From positions 1 through 40,561 of the forward strand of contig JAEDFR010000014.1 of NCBI GenBank assembly GCA_016297945.1: 40,561 nt of DNA. Reading direction: 5' to 3'. This stretch comes from Lachnospiraceae bacterium (GTDB lineage Bacteria > Bacillota > Clostridia > Lachnospirales > Lachnospiraceae). The position numbers were made by a program, and so were the translations under genes. The notes beneath the pieces are model-generated. The model had not been told where the DNA came from. It worked only from the letters and a program-made list of their open reading frames with translations, and did not search any database. Numbering within the stretch: the first letter of the stretch is position 1; every line of letters begins with the position of its first letter. This document shows positions 25,777 through 34,349 of the stretch, piece after piece.

Positions 25777-27246
25777 ATGTTATATATTGGAGTTGATCTT
25801 GGTACTTCAGCAGTGAAGTTGTTGCTCATGGATGGTAACGGAAAGATTATGAACATCGTTTCCAAAGAATATCCGTTGTATTTTCCGCATCCCGGCTGGT
25901 CTGAGCAGAAGCCGGAGGATTGGTATACACAGGTGATGGCCGGAATTAAGGAATTAATTCAAGATGCTGATAAAAGTCAGGTCGCAGGCATCAGCTTTGG
26001 CGGACAGATGCATGGCCTGGTTATTCTGGATGAAAATGACGATGTTATTCGTCCTGCCATTCTCTGGAACGATGGCCGTACGACAGAGGAATGTGATTAT
26101 TTAAATAATGTAATCGGAAAAGATAAATTATCCGAGTATACAGCTAATATTTCTTTTACCGGATTTACGGCTCCCAAAATTTTGTGGGTTAAGAATAAAG
26201 AACCTGAAAATTTTGCGAGAATTAAAAAAATCATGCTCCCCAAAGACTACATTGCTTATAAATTATCCGGTGTGCACTGCACCGATGTTTCCGATGCTTC
26301 CGGCATGTTGGTATTTGATGTAAAGAACAGATGCTGGTCGAAGGAAATGTGTGAGATTTGTGGTATCAAAGAAGAACAGTTGGCAAAGGTTTACGAAAGC
26401 TACGAGACAGTTGGATGTGTACTTCCCGAAATTGCTGCTGAACTTGGAATTCCGGAAAGCTGTAAAGTTGTTGCAGGTGCCGGTGATAATGCAGCAGCGG
26501 CTGTTGGTACAGGTACTGTTGGAGACGGCAATTGTAATATTTCGCTTGGAACAAGCGGAACCATCTTCATTTCATCAGAAAAATTCGGAGTAGATAAATT
26601 CAATGCACTGCATGCCTTTGCACATGCAGATGGTCATTATCACCTGATGGGATGTATGTTATCTGCGGCGAGCTGCAACAAGTGGTGGATGGATGAAATC
26701 ATCGGAACCAAGGATTATGCGGCTGAACAAAAAGCGATTGAAGAGCTGGGCGAAAATCATGTTTATTTCCTGCCCTATTTAATGGGTGAACGCTCGCCGA
26801 TTAACGATCCGCAGGCAAGAGGAACTTTTATCGGTCTGACCATGGATTCGACAAGAGCTGATATGACGCAGGCGGTTTTAGAAGGTGTTGCGTTTGCGCT
26901 TCGTGATTCTTTTGAAGTAGCAAAAGCACTTGGTATCAAGATTGAGAGAACCAAGATTTGCGGCGGCGGTGCAAAGAGCCCGTTGTGGAAAAAGATGATT
27001 GCCAATATTTTAAATGTAAAAGTCGATGTCATCGAAAGTGAAGAAGGTCCGGCATTGGGAGGCGCCATGCTTGCTGCTGTGGCCAACGGAGAGTTTGCAA
27101 GTGTTGAAGATGCGGCGGCGAAAATCGTTAAGATTGTGGATACGGTAGAACCGGAGCCGGCACTGGTTGAAAAATATGAGGCAAGATACCAGCAGTTTAA
27201 ACAAATCTATCCTGCGTGCAAGGAACTGTTTCAAAAAATTCAGTAA
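25777..27246 (+). CDS. xylB: Xylulokinase-like FGGY sugar kinase
   Basis: 489-residue FGGY-family kinase, the normal length of XylB, phosphorylating a ketopentose such as D-xylulose at C5. Motifs are the phosphate-binding DLGTSAVKLLLMD, WNDGRTTEECDYLN, GAGDNAAAAVGTG, the PYLMGERSPIND segment, and the FGGY-signature region KICGGGAKSPLWKKM. The frame is open back to 25636, but ATG 25777 has AGGAGG and begins at MLYIGVDLG. It is the first gene of a LacI-controlled operon with an isomerase-like gene and transketolase. D-xylulose is the most likely substrate; D-ribulose or another ketose is possible given that XylA is absent. Confidence 0.9.
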   Translation: MLYIGVDLGTSAVKLLLMDGNGKIMNIVSKEYPLYFPHPGWSEQKPEDWYTQVMAGIKELIQDADKSQVAGISFGGQMHGLVILDENDDVIRPAILWNDGRTTEECDYLNNVIGKDKLSEYTANISFTGFTAPKILWVKNKEPENFARIKKIMLPKDYIAYKLSGVHCTDVSDASGMLVFDVKNRCWSKEMCEICGIKEEQLAKVYESYETVGCVLPEIAAELGIPESCKVVAGAGDNAAAAVGTGTVGDGNCNISLGTSGTIFISSEKFGVDKFNALHAFAHADGHYHLMGCMLSAASCNKWWMDEIIGTKDYAAEQKAIEELGENHVYFLPYLMGERSPINDPQARGTFIGLTMDSTRADMTQAVLEGVAFALRDSFEVAKALGIKIERTKICGGGAKSPLWKKMIANILNVKVDVIESEEGPALGGAMLAAVANGEFASVEDAAAKIVKIVDTVEPEPALVEKYEARYQQFKQIYPACKELFQKIQ

Positions 27247-27316
27247 AAGCAGTGAATTGTCAAATGCAGTGAAGAAATGGAAATGATTTAGCAGGTTTTT
27301 ATGGACTTGAAACAAA

Positions 27317-27331
27317 CCACATGCCATGTGG
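27317..27331. repeat. 15-bp perfect palindrome before the DUF4867 gene
   Basis: CCACATGCCATGTGG, 7-bp arms with a one-base centre, in the 127-base gap inside the operon. It could be a regulator site or an mRNA hairpin. It differs from the O1/O2 sites. Confidence 0.4.
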
Positions 27332-27373
27332 AAAACCAAGATGATTTTTATATATACAGAAAGGGGTTATGAC

Positions 27374-27997
27374 ATGACAATTTATGATGTGACGGATGAA
27401 AAGTTCAAAAAGTATGGCAGAATCGTACAGAATATTGACTTTTCAGAGCTTGTGGATGCAATCAATGAAAAGACACCGTTGCCGGATGGAGTAGCTTATG
27501 AGCCCAGCGTTGCTGTTTTGGAGGAGCTTCCTGTATATCAGGAGCTGACGAAAAAAACATATGGCGAGCTGGCAATTGAAATCGGTTATTGCAACGGACA
27601 CAACGAACTTCTCAATGCGGTTGAATATCACAGAAGCTCAGAAATTAATGTGGCTGCTACAGATGCGATTTTAATATTAGGATCCCAGCAGGACATTACG
27701 GATGATTTTACATATGACACATCTTTGATGGAAGCATTCTTTGTTCCAGCAGGAACGGCGGTAGAAGTATATGCAACAACACTTCATTATGCACCCTGCG
27801 GAGTAAAAGGCGCCGGCTTTAAAGTCGGAATTGTACTTCCCAAAGGTACAAACTATCTGTTAGATGATGACCATGACGGATGGGAAGATAAACTGATTAC
27901 AGCAAAAAATAAATGGCTGATCGGACACCCCGAAGGCGGTCTTGATGCAAATGCACATATCGGCTTAATCGGAAAAAACTTAAATGTAAATGAATAA
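27374..27997 (+). CDS. DUF4867 protein, sugar-operon associated
   Basis: 207-residue soluble protein. It resembles DUF4867, a family I recall from sugar-metabolism operons of Clostridia; its biochemical role is unknown. The middle (FFVPAGTAVEVYATTLHYAPCGV) with histidine, glutamate and cysteine residues looks cupin-like and may bind a metal or sugar, which is inference. ATG 27374 was chosen over an in-frame ATG at 27326 because AAAGGGG lies eight bases upstream. Its position between kinase and isomerase suggests an accessory role, for example mutarotase or isomerase-like, in the same pathway. Confidence 0.75.
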   Translation: MTIYDVTDEKFKKYGRIVQNIDFSELVDAINEKTPLPDGVAYEPSVAVLEELPVYQELTKKTYGELAIEIGYCNGHNELLNAVEYHRSSEINVAATDAILILGSQQDITDDFTYDTSLMEAFFVPAGTAVEVYATTLHYAPCGVKGAGFKVGIVLPKGTNYLLDDDHDGWEDKLITAKNKWLIGHPEGGLDANAHIGLIGKNLNVNE

Positions 27998-28112
27998 GAG
28001 AGTATGAGATTTCTCTTAATAAAGATTTTGAAATAAGTAATGTGTGAAAAAAGTAAACAGAAAATGAAAAAAGAAAACTAAAAAGCCATAAGGCAATAAG
28101 GAGGACAATAAA

Positions 28113-29597
28113 ATGTTAAACGCACCTGAAGTAAAAATTGGTATTGTAGCTGTAAGTCGTGACTGTTTCCCGGAATCTCTTTCCGTAAACAGAAGAAAAG
28201 CATTAGTAGACGCTTACAAAGCAAAATACGGCGAGGCAGATATTTATGAATGCCCCATCTGTATCGTAGAAAGCGAAATTCATATGGTACAGGCATTAGA
28301 AGACATTAAAAAAGCCGGATGTAATGCTCTTTGTGTATATCTTGGAAACTTCGGTCCTGAAATTTCCGAGACATTACTTGCAAAACACTTTGACGGTCCT
28401 AAGATGTTCGTTGCTGCTGCAGAGGAAACACAGGATGACTTAATCCAGGGTCGTGGTGATGCATATTGTGGTATGTTGAATGCAAGCTACAACTTAAAGC
28501 TTCGTAATATCCGCGCTTATATTCCTGAGTATCCGGTAGGAACAGCAGAAGAATGTGCAGACATGATTCATGAATTCGTTCCGATTGCACGTGCAATTGA
28601 TGCTCTTGCAAACTTAAAGATTATCAGCTTTGGTCCCAGACCGTTAAACTTCTTGGCTTGTAACGCACCGATTAAACAGCTTTACAACCTTGGTGTAGAA
28701 ATCGAAGAAAACTCAGAGCTTGACTTATTCGAAGCATTTAATAAACATGCAGATGATCCCCGTATCCCTGCAAAAGTAAAAGAGATGGAAGAAGAGCTTG
28801 GTGGCGGAAACAACAAACCTACCATTCTTCCTAAACTGGCTCAGTATGAATTGACCTTATTAGACTGGATTGAAGAACACAGAGGCTATCGCAAATATGT
28901 TGCAATTGCAGGAAAATGCTGGCCGGCATTCCAGACACAGTTTGGATTTGTTCCCTGCTACGTAAACAGCCGTCTGACAGGTATGGGCATTCCGGTATCC
29001 TGTGAAGTAGATATTTACGGATGTTTATCAGAGTTTATCGGTTATTGTGTATCTGAAGATATCGTTACCTTATTAGATATCAACAACTCTGTTCCGGCTG
29101 ATATGTACAAAGAGTCCATCGAAGGCAAATTCAATTACACACACAAAGATACTTTCATGGGCTTCCACTGCGGAAATACCAACAGCAAGAAACTTACATC
29201 TTGCGGCATGCAGTATCAGATGATCATGGCAAGAGCCCTTCCAGAAGAAGTAACACAGGGTACTTTAGAGGGCGATATTGTTCCCGGTGAAATTACCTTC
29301 TTCCGTTTACAGTCTACAGCAGACAATATTCTGCGCGCTTATATTGCAAACGGTGAAGTATTACCTGTAGCAACTAAATCCTTCGGTGGTATCGGTGTAT
29401 TCGCAATTCCGGAAATGGGACGCTTCTACAGACACGTATTGATTGAGAAAAATTTCCCTCATCATGGTGCAGTTGCTTTCGGTCATCACGGAAAAGCATT
29501 ATACGAGGTATTCAAATACATCGGTGTTGATGTAGATGAAATCGGATACAACCAGCCTGCAGGCGTTCGTTACCCGACAGAAAATCCTTTTGCATAA
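28113..29597 (+). CDS. L-fucose/L-arabinose isomerase-family aldose-ketose isomerase
   Basis: 494-residue protein with the two-part architecture of the FucI/AraA superfamily, an N-terminal substrate domain and a C-terminal FucI-type domain. Candidate metal ligands are E298 (SCEVDIYG), D322 (LLDINNS) and a histidine (H352 in GFHCGNTN or H450/H451 in FPHHGAV). Enzymes of this group interconvert aldoses and ketoses with Mn. Neighbouring xylulokinase and transketolase suggest a pentose substrate such as D-arabinose, D-xylose or L-arabinose-like sugars, but this cannot be decided from sequence. GGAGGA precedes ATG 28113. Codon use suggests strong expression. Confidence 0.82.
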   Translation: MLNAPEVKIGIVAVSRDCFPESLSVNRRKALVDAYKAKYGEADIYECPICIVESEIHMVQALEDIKKAGCNALCVYLGNFGPEISETLLAKHFDGPKMFVAAAEETQDDLIQGRGDAYCGMLNASYNLKLRNIRAYIPEYPVGTAEECADMIHEFVPIARAIDALANLKIISFGPRPLNFLACNAPIKQLYNLGVEIEENSELDLFEAFNKHADDPRIPAKVKEMEEELGGGNNKPTILPKLAQYELTLLDWIEEHRGYRKYVAIAGKCWPAFQTQFGFVPCYVNSRLTGMGIPVSCEVDIYGCLSEFIGYCVSEDIVTLLDINNSVPADMYKESIEGKFNYTHKDTFMGFHCGNTNSKKLTSCGMQYQMIMARALPEEVTQGTLEGDIVPGEITFFRLQSTADNILRAYIANGEVLPVATKSFGGIGVFAIPEMGRFYRHVLIEKNFPHHGAVAFGHHGKALYEVFKYIGVDVDEIGYNQPAGVRYPTENPFA

Positions 29598-29646
29598 TTT
29601 AAGGATTGTATCAAAAGCAAATTTTATATATAATAAGTAAAGATGA

Positions 29647-29670
29647 TTTCGGCCGGAGCACCGGCCGGAA
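29647..29670 (+). terminator. GC-rich hairpin after the isomerase gene
   Basis: A 10-bp stem (29647-29656 with 29661-29670) with loop AGCA is followed by TCTTCTTT, a poor T-tract. It may be a partial terminator or a stabilising 3' hairpin that lowers transketolase expression relative to the upstream genes. Confidence 0.6.
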
Positions 29671-29706
29671 TCTTCTTTGCACGATTATCAAAAGTAATAA
29701 TTAAGA

Positions 29707-29885
29707 AGCAAATTCGTGATTTTTCTTACGATACATAATGTCTTCTGCGACGCGCTCTCGCTTCGTTATCCATGTAGCAGTACTAATGATTTTTCATCGC
29801 TTCACTCGAAAAATCAAAGTGCTGACATGGATAAAGAGTCGCTGCCAGACATTATGATATCTCCAGAAACCATCGCGAATTTGCT
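29707..29885. repeat. 179-bp imperfect inverted repeat
   Basis: The rest of the 309-base gap between the isomerase and transketolase genes is a second long palindrome. Its ends (29707-29720 and 29872-29885) match in 13 of 14 positions. Inner blocks CATAATGTCT, TTATCCATGT and GATTTTTC each recur in inverted orientation, with indels. It reaches to within 22 bases of the transketolase start codon. A 64-codon open frame crosses it, but this follows from its composition and has no ribosome binding site or family resemblance. Confidence 0.82.
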
Positions 29886-29906
29886 CCATGACAAAAAGGA
29901 GAAACC

Positions 29907-30752
29907 ATGACAAATTTAGAACTTCAAAAAACGGCAAATGAAGTTCGTAAGGGTATTGTGACCTCAGTTCATAGTGCAAAAGCCGGACATCCCGGTGGAT
30001 CACTTTCTGCGGCAGATATGTTTACGTATCTTTATTTTGAAGAAATGAATATCGACCCCAAGAACCCAAAATGGGAAGACAGAGACCGCTTTGTGTTATC
30101 CAAAGGTCATACAGCTCCCGGTCTTTATTCCGCATTGGCAAACAGAGGCTATTTCCCGGTTGAGGACTTAAAGACCCTTCGTAAACTGGGTTCTTATTTA
30201 CAGGGACATCCCTGTATGCAGGAAACTTCCGGTGTAGATATGAGTTCCGGCTCTTTGGGACAGGGAATTTCAGCGGCTGTTGGTATGGCACTTGCTGCAA
30301 AATTAGATAAAAAAGATTTTCGCGTATACACACTTTTGGGAGATGGTGAAATTCAGGAAGGTCAGGTTTGGGAAGCATCTATGTTTGCAGGTGCTAACAA
30401 ATTAGACAACCTGGTTGTAATCGTGGATAATAACGGCCTTCAGATTGACGGAAGAGTTGAGGATGTTTGTTCTGTATATCCCATCGATGCGAAATTTGAA
30501 GCATTTAATTTTCAGACTATTAATATTGACGGACACAACTTTGATGAAATTCGTGCCGCATTTAAAAAAGCAAAAGAAACAAAAGGAAAACCGACTGCAA
30601 TTATTATGCATACCGTAAAAGGAAAAGGTGTTTCCTTCATGGAAGATAATGCGGGATGGCACGGAAAAGCTCCCAACGATGAAGAATATGCAACTGCGAT
30701 GGCTGATTTGGACAAAATCGCCGCAGAATTAGAGAAAGCAGGTGAAGTATAA
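29907..30752 (+). CDS. Transketolase, N-terminal (thiamine diphosphate-binding) subunit
   Basis: 281-residue subunit of a split, two-gene transketolase, which transfers two-carbon units between pentose, tetrose and triose phosphates. The opening HSAKAGHPGGSLS and the TPP/metal motif from LGDGEIQEG to VDNNGLQIDG are intact, followed by HTVKGKGVSFMED. AAGGAG precedes ATG 29907. Its TAA shares a base with the ATG of the C-terminal subunit gene (TAATG), so the subunits are coupled. In this module it would feed xylulose 5-phosphate into the pentose phosphate pool. Confidence 0.95.
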   Translation: MTNLELQKTANEVRKGIVTSVHSAKAGHPGGSLSAADMFTYLYFEEMNIDPKNPKWEDRDRFVLSKGHTAPGLYSALANRGYFPVEDLKTLRKLGSYLQGHPCMQETSGVDMSSGSLGQGISAAVGMALAAKLDKKDFRVYTLLGDGEIQEGQVWEASMFAGANKLDNLVVIVDNNGLQIDGRVEDVCSVYPIDAKFEAFNFQTINIDGHNFDEIRAAFKKAKETKGKPTAIIMHTVKGKGVSFMEDNAGWHGKAPNDEEYATAMADLDKIAAELEKAGEV

Positions 30753-31690
30753 TGGCAGACGTAAAGAAAATCGCAACAAGAGAAAGTTACGGAAATGCTT
30801 TGGTTGCATGTGCCGAAGACTTCCCTGAACTGGTTGTTTTAGATGCCGATTTGGCAGGTGCTACAAAGACAGGCACTTTCAAAAAAGCATATCCTGACCG
30901 TCATATTGACTGCGGTATCGCAGAATGTAACATGACAGGAATTGCAGCAGGTCTTGCTACCTGTGGAAAAATACCTTTTATTTCTTCTTTTGCAATGTTT
31001 GCGGCAGGAAGAAACTTTGAACAGGTTCGTAATTCCATCGGTTATCCGCATTTAAATGTTAAAATCGGAGCAACTCATGCCGGAATTACCGTTGGTGAAG
31101 ACGGAGCTACCCATCAGTGCAATGAAGATATTGCATTAATGAGAACCATTCCGGGAATGACTGTGATTGTACCTTCTGATGATATTGAAGCAAAAGCTGC
31201 CGTTCGTGCCGCATTGGAAATGGATGGCCCGGTTTATTTAAGATTTGGTCGTGCTGCAGTTCCGGTTATCAATGACAACGCAGACTACAAGTTTGAAATT
31301 GGAAAAGGTGTGGTACTCAAAGAAGGCGCTGATGTATCCATTATTGCCACCGGTATCTGTGTGGAAGGTGCTATGGGTGCAGCAGAAATGTTAAAAGCAG
31401 ATGGCATTGATGCAGAGGTCATTAATATCCATACAATTAAGCCGTTAGATGAGGAACTGGTAGTAGCTACTGCAAAGAAAACCGGCAAAGTATTTACGGT
31501 AGAAGAACATTCTGTCATCGGTGGCATGGGAAGTGCCGTATGTGATGTACTCTCTGAAAAGGCTCCCACAAAGGTGACCAAAATCGGTGTTTATGATCGG
31601 TTTGGCGAATCCGGACCGGCAGCAGCCCTTGTTGAAAAATACGGACTGGATGCAAAAGGCATTTATGCAAAGATAAAAGAGAATATGTAA
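30752..31690 (+). CDS. Transketolase, C-terminal (pyrimidine-binding) subunit
   Basis: 312-residue partner of the preceding subunit. It carries the pyrimidine-binding domain with its conserved acid (DCGIAECNMTGIAAGLA), the HAGITVGEDGATHQ loop that lines the substrate channel, and the C-terminal transketolase domain (VEEHSVIGGMGSAV, then YGLDAKGI). Together the two subunits correspond to a normal single-chain transketolase. It is the last gene of the sugar operon, followed by an intrinsic terminator. Confidence 0.95.
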   Translation: MADVKKIATRESYGNALVACAEDFPELVVLDADLAGATKTGTFKKAYPDRHIDCGIAECNMTGIAAGLATCGKIPFISSFAMFAAGRNFEQVRNSIGYPHLNVKIGATHAGITVGEDGATHQCNEDIALMRTIPGMTVIVPSDDIEAKAAVRAALEMDGPVYLRFGRAAVPVINDNADYKFEIGKGVVLKEGADVSIIATGICVEGAMGAAEMLKADGIDAEVINIHTIKPLDEELVVATAKKTGKVFTVEEHSVIGGMGSAVCDVLSEKAPTKVTKIGVYDRFGESGPAAALVEKYGLDAKGIYAKIKENM

Positions 31691-31763
31691 ATGGATTTCT
31701 GACAGCAGACAAGAATGGGATGATATCTGTGCGGTTGTTGATTTAGTTCAGAATTCGTACAAT

Positions 31764-31806
31764 CGGGCTGTTACCAAATAATATATTGTGTGACAGCCTG
31801 TTTTTT
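31764..31806 (+). terminator. Intrinsic terminator after the transketolase genes
   Basis: Stem CGGGCTGT (31764-31771) with ACAGCCTG (31793-31800), loop of about 20 bases, followed by TTTTTT at 31801-31806. Confidence 0.75.
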
Positions 31807-31840
31807 AGGATTGAGAAAGCGAAGGCTTAAAAAGGAATAT

Positions 31841-31874
31841 GTTATTTGGACAAAATAACACAACATGATATAAA
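31841..31874 (+). promoter_or_regulatory. Promoter of the fabV-like gene with overlapping dyad
   Basis: TTGGAC (31846-31851), 17-base spacer, TATAAA (31869-31874). A 19-bp dyad with 7-bp arms, GTTATTT at 31841-31847 and AAATAAC at 31853-31859, covers the -35, the place a repressor would bind. The regulator is unknown; the sequence does not match FapR or FabT sites that I can recall. Confidence 0.6.
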
Positions 31875-31938
31875 GTATGAAAAAGAATAAATAAAAATCT
31901 GAAAAGATATGGTTTTTACAAATGACAGGGAGAAAAAC

Positions 31939-33111
31939 ATGATTGTAGAACCCAAAGCAAAAGGATTTATCTGTACAACCGCACATCCGGTAGGATGCCG
32001 TGAGAATGTATGCAATCAGATTGCATATGCAAAGTCCAAAGCGAAAGAGTATCGTTCCATGAGTACTCGTCCAAAAAAAAATGTTTTGATCATCGGATGT
32101 TCCGCAGGCTATGGTCTGGCAAGCAGAATTGCCGCAGCCTTTACGGCAGGGTGTAATACACTTGGAGTCATGTATGAAAGAGAGGCTTCCGGGAAGAGAA
32201 CTGCAACCGCGGGTTATTATAACACAAAAGCGTTTGAAGAGATGGCGTTGCAGGACGGACTATATGCACAGACCATAAATGGAGATGCTTTTTCAAAGGA
32301 CGTGAAGGAACAGACAATCCGGAAGCTTAAACAGGATTTGGAAACCGTGGATTTAGTCATTTACTCTTTAGCAACCCCAAAGAGGACACTTGAGGATGGA
32401 ACGGTGGTTTCTTCTGTTTTAAAAACCATAGATAAGCCGTTTACTACTAAAAATCTCAATTTATACCATAATGTGATTGAACAGGCGACGTTAGAACCTG
32501 CAACAGAGGAAGAAACACAAAATACCATTTGCGTCATGGGAGGAGAAGACTGGAAGGACTGGATAGATGCACTAAAGGAGGCGGATGTGTTATCCCAAGG
32601 TGCATTGACTTTGGCATACTCCTATCTCGGACCGGATCTTACCTATCCGATTTATCAGAGCGGAACCATCGGACAGGCGAAAAGGCATTTGCAAAAAACA
32701 GCGGAGATAATAAATCGGATCCATCCGGATGTGAAGGCATATATTTCTGTCAACAAAGCAGTGGTGACACAATCGAGCGCAGCAATTCCGGGTGTACCGT
32801 TGTATTTATCGATTTTATATAAGGTCATGAAGGAAAAAGGACTACATGAAGATTGCATCATGCAGATGGTAAGACTCTTTACGGATAGAATCGGAAGAAA
32901 AGAAATTGCGACGGATGAAGAAGGTCGTATTCGGCTGGATGACCTGGAAATGGAATCGGTTGTTCAGGAGGAAGTAACCCGGATTTGGGAGGAGGTAACA
33001 ACCGAAACGATAAAGTCGTGTTGTGACCTGGACGGATACTGGGAAGATTTTTACAAAATATTCGGTTTTGGAATAAAAAATGTGGACTATTCACAGGATG
33101 TAGAAGTATAA
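31939..33111 (+). CDS. fabV: Trans-2-enoyl-ACP/CoA reductase, FabV/Ter family
   Basis: 390-residue NADH-dependent enoyl reductase. The N-terminus VEPKAKGFICTTAHPVGC and the nucleotide motif LIIGCSAGYGLASRIAAAF are characteristic. The catalytic pattern Y-x8-K is Y239 to K248 (YQSGTIGQAK), the spacing that separates FabV/Ter from other short-chain reductases. FabV ends each elongation cycle in fatty acid synthesis and Ter reduces crotonyl-CoA in butyrate-type fermentation; the two are hard to tell apart by sequence. ATG 31939 is supported by AGGGAG. It stands alone, with its own promoter. Confidence 0.94.
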   Translation: MIVEPKAKGFICTTAHPVGCRENVCNQIAYAKSKAKEYRSMSTRPKKNVLIIGCSAGYGLASRIAAAFTAGCNTLGVMYEREASGKRTATAGYYNTKAFEEMALQDGLYAQTINGDAFSKDVKEQTIRKLKQDLETVDLVIYSLATPKRTLEDGTVVSSVLKTIDKPFTTKNLNLYHNVIEQATLEPATEEETQNTICVMGGEDWKDWIDALKEADVLSQGALTLAYSYLGPDLTYPIYQSGTIGQAKRHLQKTAEIINRIHPDVKAYISVNKAVVTQSSAAIPGVPLYLSILYKVMKEKGLHEDCIMQMVRLFTDRIGRKEIATDEEGRIRLDDLEMESVVQEEVTRIWEEVTTETIKSCCDLDGYWEDFYKIFGFGIKNVDYSQDVEV

Positions 33112-33196
33112 TGTTCTATATCCCGATAGAGAATGCTATACATTTCTGTCGCATTTTTGCAGAATAATATGATGCGGGATTAAAAGATATTTCAGT

Positions 33197-33211
33197 ATGG
33201 TTATTAACCAT
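33197..33211. promoter_or_regulatory. 15-bp perfect palindrome upstream of the GGDEF gene
   Basis: ATGGTTATTAACCAT, 7-bp arms around a single T, 46 bases before the start codon at 33258. It is a likely operator for an unidentified dimeric regulator. Confidence 0.4.
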
Positions 33212-33257
33212 GGTCTTAAGTTTAAATTGTAATTTATTAAAATAAGGGGTATTGTAC

Positions 33258-34349
33258 GTGTATTTGTGGGAATTATGGTCAAAATTTACAGACTTTATTG
33301 AAAAAGACACACAGGCTGAAAACGAATCAAAAAAGACAGCGGTCGTAATTCGGATTTTGACCTTGTCTTTTATTGCATATTTATTGATTCCGGCGATTTC
33401 CTGGAATGTCGTATCATCAAGTGGCGGATTTGTCATTTATCTGATTGCACTGTTGATTTTTGTAGGTGTTTTTGCGGCTACTTATAAATTGCGAACACTT
33501 TGGATTTTTATAGGTCTGAGTGTTGCCATGATTTTCTGGATAATCAGTTTTATCTATTTGTTCGGTTGGAATGTTGGTGTACAACATTTTCTGATGGTGT
33601 TGTTGGTATTGGTATTTTTTGTCAAATACAACAACCTGAAGTTTAAAGCTTTTTTTGCAACCGGATTATGTATTTTGCATATTGCGTTGTATTTTATTTT
33701 TTGCGACAGTAAGTCGCTTGTTGAGATTAGCAGTAAGGAAAATAATTCTTTACAAATCATTAATACGATTTTTATTTTCTGGTTGATTTCCGTTATTTCT
33801 TATATTTATGGTAGGGATAGTCAGGAACTAGAGAGTAAGTTGATTGCTTACAATGAAGAACTAAAGGCCATGGCCAATACCGATAAACTGACATCTTTAT
33901 ATAACCGCAGAAGAGCTATCGAATATATTGAAGAATGTTGTAAAAATTGCGGGGATAAAGGATTTTGTCTGTGTATCTGTGACATTGACTTTTTTAAAAA
34001 AGTCAATGATACCTATGGGCATGATACCGGGGATAAAGTGCTTCAGGCGATTGGAAAAGTATTTCGAGAAGAAATGGAAGGTAAGAATATGGCAGCCCGC
34101 TGGGGAGGTGAAGAGTTTTTGCTTCTGTTTCCGGATACCAATGGTGATGCAGCATTTATTAGACTGTGTGAAATTCGTCGAAAGATTAAAAATATTGTTG
34201 TCATGGAAGCGGAACAGGAAATTCGTGTTACCATGACCTTTGGATTGGCTGAGTATGACTATTCCGGTAATTATGAGAGCATGTTAACCACTGCAGATCA
34301 AAAATTGTATCGCGGAAAAGAAGACGGAAGAGACCGGATTGTCTATTAG
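33258..34349 (+). CDS. Membrane-bound diguanylate cyclase (GGDEF)
   Basis: 363-residue protein that should make c-di-GMP from two GTP. About five or six hydrophobic segments fill residues 27-190. The GGDEF domain opens with NTDKLTSLYNRRRAIEY, carries DIDFFKKVNDTYGHDTG for metal and substrate binding, and has an intact active loop GGEEF near 283-287. The inhibitory RxxD motif expected five residues upstream is absent, so product inhibition at that site is unlikely. The start is GTG 33258, because AAGGGG lies eight bases upstream; a TTG at 33252 is too close. Its stop codon overlaps that of the opposing gene. Confidence 0.92.
   Translation: MYLWELWSKFTDFIEKDTQAENESKKTAVVIRILTLSFIAYLLIPAISWNVVSSSGGFVIYLIALLIFVGVFAATYKLRTLWIFIGLSVAMIFWIISFIYLFGWNVGVQHFLMVLLVLVFFVKYNNLKFKAFFATGLCILHIALYFIFCDSKSLVEISSKENNSLQIINTIFIFWLISVISYIYGRDSQELESKLIAYNEELKAMANTDKLTSLYNRRRAIEYIEECCKNCGDKGFCLCICDIDFFKKVNDTYGHDTGDKVLQAIGKVFREEMEGKNMAARWGGEEFLLLFPDTNGDAAFIRLCEIRRKIKNIVVMEAEQEIRVTMTFGLAEYDYSGNYESMLTTADQKLYRGKEDGRDRIVY

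Noticed and set aside
29716..29910. 64-codon open frame before the transketolase gene
   Set aside because: It runs through the 179-bp palindrome, has no ribosome binding site and no family resemblance, and ends inside the transketolase start region. Openness is explained by the repeat.
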